The notes under the pieces were generated by a model, which worked only from the letters and a program-made list of their open reading frames with translations, searched no databases and was not told the origin of the DNA. This document shows positions 29,345 to 35,987 of a DNA stretch of 59,709 nucleotides, piece by piece (position 1 is the stretch's first letter; every line of letters starts with the position of its first letter). The stretch is from Planctomycetota bacterium (GTDB lineage: Bacteria > Planctomycetota > UBA1135 > UBA2386). Both the position numbers and the translations under genes were made by a program. The DNA lies in assembly GCA_021776805.1 (NCBI GenBank), contig JAJFFD010000098.1:1-59709 (forward strand), given 5' to 3'.

Positions 29345-30642
29345 ACACACCCCAAACCGCCCTAGACCTACACAACGCCGGTCGCACGCACGATGCCGCA
29401 CTTATGTTGGACACGCTTGACCCCTCACTGCCAGTTGAACAGGTGCGGGCCATGATAGCATCGGACATTGGGCGCAATGACATAGCGGTGCAACATTGGT
29501 CTAATTGCGCGCTACTCAAACCGGGTCATCATGACTTTTGGTATAATTGGGCTTTGTGCCTCGACAAATGCGACCGACGCGGTGACGCCATTGAACGGTG
29601 CGAGGATGCATTGCGTCGTTTCCCGGACAGCGATCAGTTATGGGTACTTTCTGGTATATTAACGGGTAATGCCGAATGTTACCGCAAGGCGCTATCAATT
29701 AACCCGGACAATGCCACCGCCATGACTAATTTGGCTGGCTTTTCCTGCCCCACCAAGGCACTACAGTTATTCCGTCGTGCCGTTGAACTGGAACCCACTA
29801 ATCCCCATGCAAATACCGGACTTGCCTATGAGTTATTCGCACGCGGTGATATAGCTGCGGGTTGGCAGCATTACGAATACCGCAAGATGGATTATACCGC
29901 AAGCGCGGTCATTCACACCACTGCAAAGCCTTGGGCCGAGGAACCGGTATCTGGTAAATCATTTGTGGTGATCGGTGAGCAGGGTATAGGCGACGAATGC
30001 ATGTACTTGACCGGATTAGAGGTACTGCGAGGCGCTAAGTCTGTTAGTGTGGCCTGTGAACCGCGCCTAGTGGACTACGTGCAACGCGCATACCCTTGGG
30101 CGTCCGTTACGGCACATCATAGCGAGAAGATAGGCGATACAGTCCAGCGTACATGTGAAGTAGATGCAGATTATTATCTGCCTTGCGGTGATTTATGGCG
30201 ATACGGCAACCAGCGCACCAATAGCCTAGCAGTTGCGGAGCCTATGCGGTTCGAGCGTCCTACGGTAGGTATTTGCTGGCGTAGTGGCTTTGGCGGTCGT
30301 AAACCGTGGCCCGGTATTGATTGGGCTGTTGCATTGGTGCGGGATAATCCGCACCGGCAGTTTGTCAATATGCAATACGGCGTCACCCCGGATGAATTGG
30401 CGCAGCTTCAGGCGTATGACAACTTTTTGAATTTAGATGTTGACTTGTACAATGATGTAGGTGTAAACTGCGAAATTGCACTAGGGTGCGACTATGTATT
30501 GGGTCCAGCCACCGCTCCGATGATGTTTGCGAAATGCAGCGGTGCTAATGCGGTGTTTTGTGAGTTATCATATTGGTGGCGTGATATGGCTGGTGGAATG
30601 GTGACGGCAACGGATGATGAAATAAAGGAGATTTTGAGGTGA
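29341..30642 (+). CDS. TPR protein with a C-terminal glycosyltransferase-like domain
   Basis: The 433-aa protein has tetratricopeptide repeats over about residues 1-190 (DAIERCEDALRRFPDSDQLW, ALSINPDNATAMTNLA, RAVELEPTNPHANTGLAYEL). It then has a domain starting AKPWAEEPVSGKSFVVIGEQGIGDE, the entry to GT-B-type glycosyltransferases that follow TPRs in OGT-like and GT9-like proteins. GICWRSG and LGPATAPMMFAKCSGA are typical later elements. It may glycosylate a phage or host protein, or DNA; the acceptor is unknown. The start overlaps the upstream stop (ATGA). Confidence 0.75.
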   Translation: MNTPQTALDLHNAGRTHDAALMLDTLDPSLPVEQVRAMIASDIGRNDIAVQHWSNCALLKPGHHDFWYNWALCLDKCDRRGDAIERCEDALRRFPDSDQLWVLSGILTGNAECYRKALSINPDNATAMTNLAGFSCPTKALQLFRRAVELEPTNPHANTGLAYELFARGDIAAGWQHYEYRKMDYTASAVIHTTAKPWAEEPVSGKSFVVIGEQGIGDECMYLTGLEVLRGAKSVSVACEPRLVDYVQRAYPWASVTAHHSEKIGDTVQRTCEVDADYYLPCGDLWRYGNQRTNSLAVAEPMRFERPTVGICWRSGFGGRKPWPGIDWAVALVRDNPHRQFVNMQYGVTPDELAQLQAYDNFLNLDVDLYNDVGVNCEIALGCDYVLGPATAPMMFAKCSGANAVFCELSYWWRDMAGGMVTATDDEIKEILR

Positions 30643-30812
30643 GTTTACTAACTGTAGTCAGTTTTGCAATTACTATTCTATCTCTGTTGTGTAATGCTTA
30701 TATACTTCACAAGCGCATTGAAAAGCTTGAGACATATGTTAACGATCAACAGCCAGAGGAATGGTGGTATTCGCTTAATTGGTGCAACCCCCCTGAAGGT
30801 GAAAGAGAATGA
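30639..30812 (+). CDS. 57-residue membrane-anchored protein
   Basis: A GTG start overlaps the glycosyltransferase stop and has AAAGGAG 8 nt upstream. The product has one hydrophobic helix (VVSFAITILSLLCNAYIL, about 6-23), a charged helix (HKRIEKLETYVND) and a Trp-rich end (EEWWYSLNWCNPP). Function unknown. It overlaps the next gene by 4 nt. Confidence 0.55.
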   Translation: MSLLTVVSFAITILSLLCNAYILHKRIEKLETYVNDQQPEEWWYSLNWCNPPEGERE

Positions 30813-30988
30813 TTAAACTAGGCCCAAGTGATGGAAATAGCGGGGCGCTCCTCAGATGGGGTGAGTGCTTAGATAACGGGTTTTGGGTGTCATGGCGACA
30901 CCCAAAACTATGGTTGATGGTCAAATTTCTTACCAGATATGTAAGAATTGGGCCGCTGATTTTTAGATGGGGAAACAGTGATGCTTGA
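30809..30988 (+). CDS. 59-residue tryptophan-rich basic protein
   Basis: The product starts at an ATG overlapping the preceding stop (ATGA). It is rich in Trp and Arg (LLRWGECLDNGFWVSWRHPKLW, RYVRIGPLIFRWG) and is not recognised. It resembles the small aromatic proteins that phages encode near terminase genes. Confidence 0.5.
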   Translation: MIKLGPSDGNSGALLRWGECLDNGFWVSWRHPKLWLMVKFLTRYVRIGPLIFRWGNSDA

Positions 30989-31154
30989 TATTTTTCACGC
31001 GCTTGCAATGATCGTAATGTGGATATTTGCGGCTTGGTTATCGGTTTACTTTTGCATCTTTTTGTACGCGATCATCGTTGGCCCCAGCAACGAGGCATTT
31101 CCGCCAGATAATTGGGAAGATAATAACAGTGACAAACAACCCCCGGAGCGTTGA
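30981..31154 (+). CDS. 57-residue membrane protein
   Basis: The product has a long hydrophobic stretch (ALAMIVMWIFAAWLSVYFCI, about residues 7-26) and a hydrophilic acidic C-terminus. It overlaps the preceding gene by 8 nt, with GGGGAAA upstream of the ATG at 30981. Function unknown. Confidence 0.5.
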   Translation: MLDIFHALAMIVMWIFAAWLSVYFCIFLYAIIVGPSNEAFPPDNWEDNNSDKQPPER

Positions 31155-31157
31155 GCC

Positions 31158-31346
31158 ATGAGTAAATTTCAGCAAATGACCGAAGCTGTACGTGATGCAA
31201 ATAACACCTTAAGGGCCGCTGATCAGGTAGCTTATGACATGGGCCGAATGGTTGTTGGTAGGTTGCGACATTGTAGTGTATACACATGTGAGCAGCTAAA
31301 GCGTGAATTGAAGGACTTTAATATTCATACGGGGAATTGGAAATGA
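31158..31346 (+). CDS. small helical protein, unknown
   Basis: The 62-aa product is basic and helical (TEAVRDANNTLRAADQVAYD, RLRHCSVYTCEQLKRELKDF) and not recognised. It overlaps the next gene by 4 nt. Confidence 0.5.
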   Translation: MSKFQQMTEAVRDANNTLRAADQVAYDMGRMVVGRLRHCSVYTCEQLKRELKDFNIHTGNWK

Positions 31347-31525
31347 AAGCGACTGAACTAATTGAACGACTGCAAGAGCTAATCGATGAGCATGGTGATT
31401 TGGCGGTTCAGAAATACAATGGATCAAGCGAAGATACGGTTTGGCTTGTAGATGCATACGATAACGAAGGAAACGGTCCGATGGATAAGTACGCCAAAGC
31501 ACCAACGCAAATATTTTTACACTGA
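31343..31525 (+). CDS. small LIxxLQ-type protein, paralogue of the gene at 24941
   Basis: The 60-aa product shares its start (KATELIERLQELIDEHGDLAV) and its IFLH end with the product of 24941-25111. The ATG at 31343 follows GGGGAATTGG. The TTG at 31337 is a less likely start. It overlaps the next start by one base. Confidence 0.62.
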   Translation: MKATELIERLQELIDEHGDLAVQKYNGSSEDTVWLVDAYDNEGNGPMDKYAKAPTQIFLH

Positions 31526-32016
31526 TGCCAAACATAGCAAATAAAGCTCTGTGGGGCGATGCGTCGCTTAATTGGAAAGAAACGCAAATACAAGTTGCCA
31601 TAACTCAGGCAGTTAAACGTCATGATTGTTATGTGGTCACCAGCCCAATTAATGGCATTGATGCCGCATTGTCAAAGATTGTTAAACTTAAGCTGGACGG
31701 TAATACCGCATTCACATACGCCGCCGATCAAAACGCTGGACTTAGAGGCCCAAAGGCTCAGGCTGACGCCAAAGCGGCTGGCATGGAGCCGGGCGAATTG
31801 GATATGCGGTTTTATATATCTGGCGGCAATATATTACTAATTGAACTAAAGACGCCTAAGAACAAAATAACGCATAAGTGCAATAAGCATCAGCTTGACA
31901 GAATTGCCCTACTTGAAAAGTTAGGCTTTACATGCTATACTGTTACGGCGAGATGCCCACAAGACGGGGTAAAACAGGTTATTGACATATTGAATAAGGA
32001 ATTGAATTATGGATGA
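31525..32016 (+). CDS. VRR-NUC-type PD-(D/E)XK nuclease
   Basis: The 163-aa product carries PGELDMRFYI (Asp93), LLIELKTPK (Glu107, Lys109) and KHQLDRIALLEKLGF (Gln123), which match the D...ExK...Q core of VRR-NUC nucleases. These resemble Holliday-junction-resolvase-type enzymes and are common in phages just upstream of terminase, where they may trim branched DNA for packaging. Overlaps with both neighbours suggest coupling. Confidence 0.78.
   Translation: MPNIANKALWGDASLNWKETQIQVAITQAVKRHDCYVVTSPINGIDAALSKIVKLKLDGNTAFTYAADQNAGLRGPKAQADAKAAGMEPGELDMRFYISGGNILLIELKTPKNKITHKCNKHQLDRIALLEKLGFTCYTVTARCPQDGVKQVIDILNKELNYG
31913..31941 (+). promoter_or_regulatory. weak candidate promoter inside the VRR-NUC gene
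   Basis: TTGAAA (31913-31918) and TATACT (31936-31941) are 17 nt apart, with the context ATGCTATACT that recurs at 54649-54658. It could serve the small terminase gene, but it lies inside a coding region and may be chance. Confidence 0.28.
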
Positions 32017-32173
32017 AACCAGCATGATGAAGGTATGCAATGAGATAGCCCGCAATACCCTGTCTAGTATTGGGCTGGATAACTTTAAAAAGATTAGTTG
32101 GTTTGCGCAAAATCAACCTAAAACCCGCGTTGATACGAGTGATGGCGGGAGTAGGGAAACAAACAATGATTGA
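32009..32173 (+). CDS. 54-residue protein, unknown
   Basis: The ATG at 32009 overlaps the nuclease stop by 8 nt, with AAGGAATTG just upstream. The hydrophilic product (KVCNEIARNTLSSIGLDNFKK) is not recognised. It overlaps the next small gene by 8 nt. Confidence 0.5.
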   Translation: MDETSMMKVCNEIARNTLSSIGLDNFKKISWFAQNQPKTRVDTSDGGSRETNND

Positions 32174-32264
32174 ATTTATACAGGATTGGGCTGGCGTGGC
32201 AGCTTTTGTTATTCTTGTCTTATATTTTTTCAGCCAGCACAATAAGGGTTTTACAATCGGTTAA
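32166..32264 (+). CDS. 32-residue single-helix membrane peptide
   Basis: The product is almost one hydrophobic helix (WAGVAAFVILVLYFF, about 8-22) with short polar ends. The ATG at 32166 follows GGGAAACAAAC and overlaps the previous gene. The small terminase begins 3 nt after its stop. Confidence 0.5.
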   Translation: MIEFIQDWAGVAAFVILVLYFFSQHNKGFTIG

Positions 32265-32267
32265 GCT

Positions 32268-32813
32268 ATGGCAAAAAAACTATTCACAAAAGGCAATAAG
32301 CGACAGAAAAAACGCGACCCTGATAAGTTGTACGAAAGAGAGCTGTTAGCCTGCAAATATTTACTTGCTGGTGCTAACCAAGCGGAGGCTTTGAGGCAAG
32401 CTGGATACTCGGAGACTACATGCACGCGCAGGTCGCATATTATATTCGGGCGTGACCGGGTGCAAAAATACTTAGATGAACAGCGCAAGGCTCGCAATAA
32501 ACGCCTTGACATTGATGCCGATCATGTGCTCGTTAAATTGGTCGAGGTTGTAGAACGATGCATGCAGGATGTGGAGCCTTTAACTAACCGCAAGGGCGAG
32601 CAAATCAGGGATGATGACGGCAATCCTCTTTTTGTGTTTAATGCGCCCGCTGCATTAAAGGGGCTTGAATTGGTTGGTAAGCATGTTGGTGTTAATGCGT
32701 TTAAAGAGGTTGTGGAAAACCGCAACACCAATGTTGATGTAAGTAAGCAAATGAGCGAAGATGAAGCCCGCAAAGCTATTGATCAACTAATGGGCAATGT
32801 TGACACCGAATAA
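32268..32813 (+). CDS. terS: terminase small subunit
   Basis: The 181-aa protein fits the Terminase_2-like small subunits: a basic N-terminus, an HTH-type segment (LLAGANQAEALRQAGYSETTCTR, about 32-54), a central helical oligomerisation region (VLVKLVEVVERCM) and a C-terminal tail (MSEDEARKAIDQLMG). It recognises phage DNA and guides TerL. TerL itself is 3.2 kb downstream. A Rho-independent terminator follows the gene. Confidence 0.82.
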   Translation: MAKKLFTKGNKRQKKRDPDKLYERELLACKYLLAGANQAEALRQAGYSETTCTRRSHIIFGRDRVQKYLDEQRKARNKRLDIDADHVLVKLVEVVERCMQDVEPLTNRKGEQIRDDDGNPLFVFNAPAALKGLELVGKHVGVNAFKEVVENRNTNVDVSKQMSEDEARKAIDQLMGNVDTE

Positions 32814-32840
32814 TACACTTAAAACAATTCTCCTTAACTT

Positions 32841-32867
32841 GCCTCGGTTCGCCGGGGCATTTTTTTT
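32841..32867 (+). terminator. Rho-independent terminator after the small terminase
   Basis: GCCTCGG and CCGGGGC form a 7-bp stem (one G-U pair) with a TTCG tetraloop, followed by A and eight T residues. It isolates the next gene from upstream transcription. Confidence 0.85.
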
Positions 32868-32878
32868 AAATAAAGCTG

Positions 32879-32906
32879 TTGACATGGTCTGTCATTGTGT
32901 TATCAT
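32879..32906 (+). promoter_or_regulatory. promoter of the secreted peptidase (moron-type unit)
   Basis: TTGACA (32879-32884) and TATCAT (32901-32906) are 16 nt apart, 12 bp after the terminator. It shares the TTGACATGGT extension with promoters at 27491 and 28303. Confidence 0.72.
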
Positions 32907-32933
32907 GCCTTTATTGAAGAAAGGAACAAACCA

Positions 32934-33389
32934 ATGAACACACGTAAAATGCACAACAGAATTATAATCGTAGCCTTTACGCTGGCAATTGTCCTGTTTG
33001 GTGTTATCCCGGTGGTTGCGGATGATGTTGCAGATACGTTGCGCGATATTCAGCGCGAGGGCAATGCATGGATTAAGCCTAGCAAGGATATATCACGACC
33101 CTATATGGTCCTTGCTAAGGGCGACACTGGTTCATGCAGTAACTTCGCGGCTATTAAAAAACAGATGATACGCGAACGGTTGCCTAATGTTCCAGTATTC
33201 TATTGGGAGGGATATTTTAGGCGCGGCAAGGATGCTAGAGACTACCATGCCGTTGTTGTGGTGCCACACAAGGGTAAATGGTATGTTTTAGACAACTTGT
33301 CTACGGACGTGATGGTTACAAAGCCGGGCGATACATATCTGGTTGATGAGGGCGTGGCCGCATATGCGATTAGTATGGGGGCTAAGTGA
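32934..33389 (+). CDS. secreted transglutaminase-like cysteine peptidase (BTLCP/DUF920)
   Basis: The 151-aa product has a signal peptide (basic MNTRKMHNR, hydrophobic IIIVAFTLAIVLFGVIPVVA, cleavage likely after Ala29). The mature part has the BTLCP triad: Cys68 (DTGSCSNFA), His105 (DYHAVVVV) and Asp120 (WYVLDNLS). The family is periplasmic in proteobacteria. With a terminator and promoter of its own, it is likely expressed independently of the head genes and may alter the cell envelope, for example in exclusion of other phages. That role is inference. I chose the ATG at 32934 after AAAGGAAC. Confidence 0.8.
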   Translation: MNTRKMHNRIIIVAFTLAIVLFGVIPVVADDVADTLRDIQREGNAWIKPSKDISRPYMVLAKGDTGSCSNFAAIKKQMIRERLPNVPVFYWEGYFRRGKDARDYHAVVVVPHKGKWYVLDNLSTDVMVTKPGDTYLVDEGVAAYAISMGAK

Positions 33390-33598
33390 TGAGTAAAGCG
33401 TCGTCTGTTGTCAAAAAGAAAGGGCAGAACATGAATGCCACCACCGAAAAGCTAATTGAAGAAGCTGATGATGTTATTCGAGGCCTTTTGGCAGACTTGG
33501 GTTTTCTCTTGGGTGTCAACCAGCACACCAAAAATATTCCCTCTATAAATGCAGCCAGAAAACTGCGACGTAAAATATACAAAAGGTCAAAGCAATGA
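33389..33598 (+). CDS. small basic helical protein, unknown
   Basis: The 69-aa product has a lysine-rich start, a helix (TTEKLIEEADDVIRGLLADLGFLLG) and a basic end (AARKLRRKIYKRSKQ). I chose the ATG at 33389, which follows the peptidase stop. The ATG at 33431 with AAAGGG upstream would give a 55-aa form. Not recognised. Confidence 0.5.
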   Translation: MSKASSVVKKKGQNMNATTEKLIEEADDVIRGLLADLGFLLGVNQHTKNIPSINAARKLRRKIYKRSKQ

Positions 33599-33777
33599 CC
33601 CGGTCCCTGTTTGTCTATCGCAATTATGAGGTATGGCCGGGCAACACCGTCTTTGCGAAGTATGATTTTCATCACAAAGAATACACCGGAACAGATGACG
33701 ATAATCGCTGCGGTAGCGCAAACAGCATCGAGGAAGCCAAGGCAGATATTGATTTTTTGGAGGGCGACGATGTTTGA
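33595..33777 (+). CDS. small protein sharing its 5' end with the gene at 33930
   Basis: The 60-aa product starts MTRSLFVYRNYEVWPGNT. An 18-bp DNA segment encoding RSLFVY (33601-33618) recurs exactly at 33939-33956, in the same frame near the start of another gene. The ATG overlaps the upstream stop. Function unknown. Confidence 0.55.
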   Translation: MTRSLFVYRNYEVWPGNTVFAKYDFHHKEYTGTDDDNRCGSANSIEEAKADIDFLEGDDV

Positions 33778-33937
33778 AGATTATGAATTTGATGAAGACA
33801 GTATGCCCTGTCACTGCACTTGCGGTCGCATGTTTGACCTAAACGATGGCAACCCATGCGGTGAGTGCAAGACCATCTTTTGTGAAGACTGCTTAGAAGA
33901 ACCTTTCGACACATGCAAGGGGTGCAGCAATGCCTAA
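33770..33937 (+). CDS. small double-zinc-knuckle protein
   Basis: The 55-aa product has CHCTCGRMFDLNDGNPCGECK, then CEDC and CKGC, an eight-cysteine pattern like a RING or zinc-ribbon fold. The ATG at 33770 follows GGAGGGCGA and overlaps the previous gene by 8 nt. It may bind zinc and protein partners. Confidence 0.6.
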   Translation: MFEDYEFDEDSMPCHCTCGRMFDLNDGNPCGECKTIFCEDCLEEPFDTCKGCSNA

Positions 33938-34157
33938 TCGGTCCCTGTTTGTCTATGACAGCTCCGCGTGGACAGGTCGAACATTCGGCGACTGTGAACA
34001 ATTCATGTGCCGGTTTTTCTCTATCTGGATTGGCTATCTGCCTTGCTACCGCGCTAGAGGAATTGAATTTCTCTGGTGGCGCGTTCCGCACCCACTCGAA
34101 GGCGAGCAGTATTTTAAATTCCGCCATATCTGGTTCTGGAGAAAAATGTATGCCTAG
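33930..34157 (+). CDS. small tryptophan-rich protein, unknown
   Basis: The 75-aa product starts MPNRSLFVYDSSAW, sharing RSLFVY and its DNA with the gene at 33595, and continues with an aromatic, basic sequence (FFSIWIGYLPCYRARGIEFLWWRVPHP). It overlaps the zinc-knuckle gene by 8 nt. A competing frame (33913-34206) looks less protein-like. Confidence 0.5.
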   Translation: MPNRSLFVYDSSAWTGRTFGDCEQFMCRFFSIWIGYLPCYRARGIEFLWWRVPHPLEGEQYFKFRHIWFWRKMYA

Positions 34158-34260
34158 CCCGTCCTTAAACGGCATTACATATTCAGTTTTACGTGAGGTT
34201 TTGTAACGCCTCGGTATCGGGAAGTTTTCAGACCATTTTAACAAGTGAAAGGACACCAGC

Positions 34261-34482
34261 ATGAACGCCGAAACATTCAATAAGAACGTACCAGTGGGAA
34301 CGCCAGTCACCTATCAAAGCGTTGCTGGCGACCCATCTACAGGGCGAGAAACAAAAACCCGCACACCAGCTTGGGAATTAGGCCACGGCGCAACTGTGGT
34401 CAGTGTGGAAGGTGTGAGCGGAGGGGTTTCCATATCCCATGTAATCGTAAACGCCAACCAATGCCGGGGTGTTGAGCCATGA
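34261..34482 (+). CDS. conserved small phage protein (VGTPVTY family), unknown
   Basis: The 73-aa product has FNKNVPVGTPVTYQS, TKTRTPAWELGHGATVVSVEG and a short end, a pattern I recognise from small accessory proteins of phages and prophages. Function unknown. A GAAAGGA site precedes the ATG at 34261 by 8 nt. Confidence 0.65.
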   Translation: MNAETFNKNVPVGTPVTYQSVAGDPSTGRETKTRTPAWELGHGATVVSVEGVSGGVSISHVIVNANQCRGVEP

Positions 34483-34700
34483 GTAATACGTGTTCAACTT
34501 GCCTTTATTGTAATGGAACAGACCACCCCGGCGGGTATGGCTGGGGTTGTGTTCACCCTAAGAGAATATCTTGGGGTCGCGGCAGTTTTTACCCCAGCCA
34601 GATCAGCAAGCCGACACAAGAAACCTGCGACTATTACACCACAGATGAAACAGCAGCCAAACAACCCCCGACAAAGGATAGCAGCCAATGCCTGAAATAG
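34479..34700 (+). CDS. small cysteine-rich protein
   Basis: The 73-aa product has six cysteines (CSTCLYC, GCVHP, CDYY), suggesting a zinc site or an iron-sulfur-like knuckle, and a hydrophilic tail. It overlaps the hydrolase gene by 13 nt. Not recognised. Confidence 0.55.
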   Translation: MSNTCSTCLYCNGTDHPGGYGWGCVHPKRISWGRGSFYPSQISKPTQETCDYYTTDETAAKQPPTKDSSQCLK

Positions 34701-35275
34701 TATTCCACGGACCCTGCGGTATAGTTGAGGCCAATTACACCGCAGGCAAGTCAGGTTATGCTGCTCTGGTATGTTCACCGCATCCACTGTACGGCGGTGA
34801 CATGGATAATAATATTGTACGCATGTTGTACGATATGCATGTCAATCTAGGCAACAGCGTTATGCGGTTTAATTATCGCGGTGTAGGGAGGTCTGTCGGA
34901 GATTTCAATGCTGGTTACGGGGAAACTGTTGACGCGAACCATGCGACCGATTGGTTGCTTGATAACAACCCCGGATGCTTGGGTATACATGTTGCGGGGT
35001 TTTCTTTTGGCGCGTACATTGCTAGTCAGATAGCTGTAAGGCGTCCAGAGGCCGTAAGTCTGCTATGCGTGGCTCACCCGTACACCCTGTATCATTCCGA
35101 GTTCATAGAGGATTGGGTTCCACGCACATTAATGATTGACGGCGATCAGGATGATTTTGTCGGGCGCTATGAATTACTTGACAAAAATATTAAGCGCGCT
35201 ACAATCGCTGACACTGATCATTTTATGACAGGTAAATTGCCAGAAATGGCGCGGATTATAGAGGAGTGGATTTGA
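34688..35275 (+). CDS. alpha/beta-hydrolase
   Basis: The 195-aa protein has the hydrolase elements in order: SPHPLYGGDMDN (oxyanion region, about 30-41), MRFNYRGVGRS (59-69), GFSFGA with nucleophile Ser106, LMIDGDQDD with Asp153 or Asp155, and DTDHFM with His178. It looks like the small YfhR/KANL-type hydrolases. No signal peptide is seen, so it acts in the cytoplasm. The substrate is unknown. Its location between terminase genes suggests an auxiliary gene. Confidence 0.8.
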   Translation: MPEIVFHGPCGIVEANYTAGKSGYAALVCSPHPLYGGDMDNNIVRMLYDMHVNLGNSVMRFNYRGVGRSVGDFNAGYGETVDANHATDWLLDNNPGCLGIHVAGFSFGAYIASQIAVRRPEAVSLLCVAHPYTLYHSEFIEDWVPRTLMIDGDQDDFVGRYELLDKNIKRATIADTDHFMTGKLPEMARIIEEWI

Positions 35276-35523
35276 TGGAAGATGCAGAGATAGAATATCT
35301 AAGACAAGCCGTTAAAAATAAAAATGTTTATTGGTTGCCGGGTGATGATGATTGCTTGCTAGTCAAGTCTGTGCCTATTGAAATGATGGACCCTGATAAT
35401 ATTGGAATTCCTGAACATATAGCCATACTTGCTAATGGTCGCGGTCATTTAGACTTATCAGGTATTCTGGCAGAACATTTTGTGACAATGGAGCCATTAT
35501 TTGGTAAAGCAGATGACAGCTAA
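35275..35523 (+). CDS. small acidic protein, unknown
   Basis: The 82-aa acidic product (NVYWLPGDDDCLLVKSVP, EHIAILANGRGHLDLSGILAE) is not recognised. The ATG at 35275 overlaps the hydrolase stop and has GAGGAG 8 nt upstream. Confidence 0.55.
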   Translation: MEDAEIEYLRQAVKNKNVYWLPGDDDCLLVKSVPIEMMDPDNIGIPEHIAILANGRGHLDLSGILAEHFVTMEPLFGKADDS

Positions 35524-35632
35524 CATAGCAATATTATTACTGTTCGTACAAATCGCATATGGTGTGTGGTGTTGGCGTGCTGGATATAGGAAAGGAGTTA
35601 GTGATGACGCAACTAACCGAATACGACATTAA
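35513..35632 (+). CDS. 39-residue membrane peptide
   Basis: The ATG at 35513 overlaps the preceding gene by 11 nt. The product is a single hydrophobic helix (NIAILLLFVQIAYGVWCW, about 4-21) with a basic tail. It overlaps the next gene by 29 nt. Confidence 0.45.
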   Translation: MTANIAILLLFVQIAYGVWCWRAGYRKGVSDDATNRIRH

Positions 35633-35807
35633 AATATTACGTGAATGCAACGGCGAAAATGTGCCGGGCATTATGTGGGGCGCTGCGATGTCAGTGACCA
35701 TCAGTTATCTAAGAGGCATAGGTTTCCTTACGATAGGCAACGTTCCTAGCAATAAAGGTTTGGAATATTTGAAAGGATTGGATGATGAAAACATATGTAA
35801 CAATTAG
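35604..35807 (+). CDS. small helical protein, HTH-like, unknown
   Basis: The 67-aa product (LTEYDIKILRECNGENVPGIMWGAAMSVTISYLRGIGFL) looks like a short winged-helix or HTH module with a C-terminal beta hairpin. The ATG at 35604 follows AAAGGAGTTAGTG. Not assigned to a family. Confidence 0.5.
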   Translation: MTQLTEYDIKILRECNGENVPGIMWGAAMSVTISYLRGIGFLTIGNVPSNKGLEYLKGLDDENICNN

Positions 35808-35958
35808 CGCAAGGCAGGCTGATATAATATTGAATTTTTTAAAGCGTACTCAGCTTACAGGTGGTGAAATGCCGGACTATGTTGATATTTTTAATACACT
35901 GTCAAAAATAGCGGGCAGAGATAAAGATAAAAGACATACTCCGTTTATAGACCCATAA
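35785..35958 (+). CDS. 57-residue protein, unknown
   Basis: The ATG at 35785 overlaps the previous gene by 23 nt and follows AAAGGATTG. The basic product (TISARQADIILNFLKRTQ, then NTLSKIAGRDKDKRH) is not recognised. The large terminase starts 29 nt later. Confidence 0.5.
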   Translation: MKTYVTISARQADIILNFLKRTQLTGGEMPDYVDIFNTLSKIAGRDKDKRHTPFIDP

Positions 35959-35970
35959 CCCATAAAACCA

Positions 35971-35979
35971 TGCTATAAT
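35971..35979 (+). promoter_or_regulatory. possible extended -10 promoter at the large terminase
   Basis: TGCTATAAT (35971-35979) is a perfect extended -10. No -35 box is recognisable. It lies 8 nt before the terminase ATG, which would give a leaderless message, so a sequence coincidence is possible. Confidence 0.25.
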
Positions 35980-35987
35980 GGTCTGCT

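Noticed and set aside
33913..34206. 97-residue ORF competing with the Trp-rich gene at 33930
   Set aside because: It overlaps nearly all of the 33930 gene out of frame, lacks a good ribosome site and does not share the conserved RSLFVY start.
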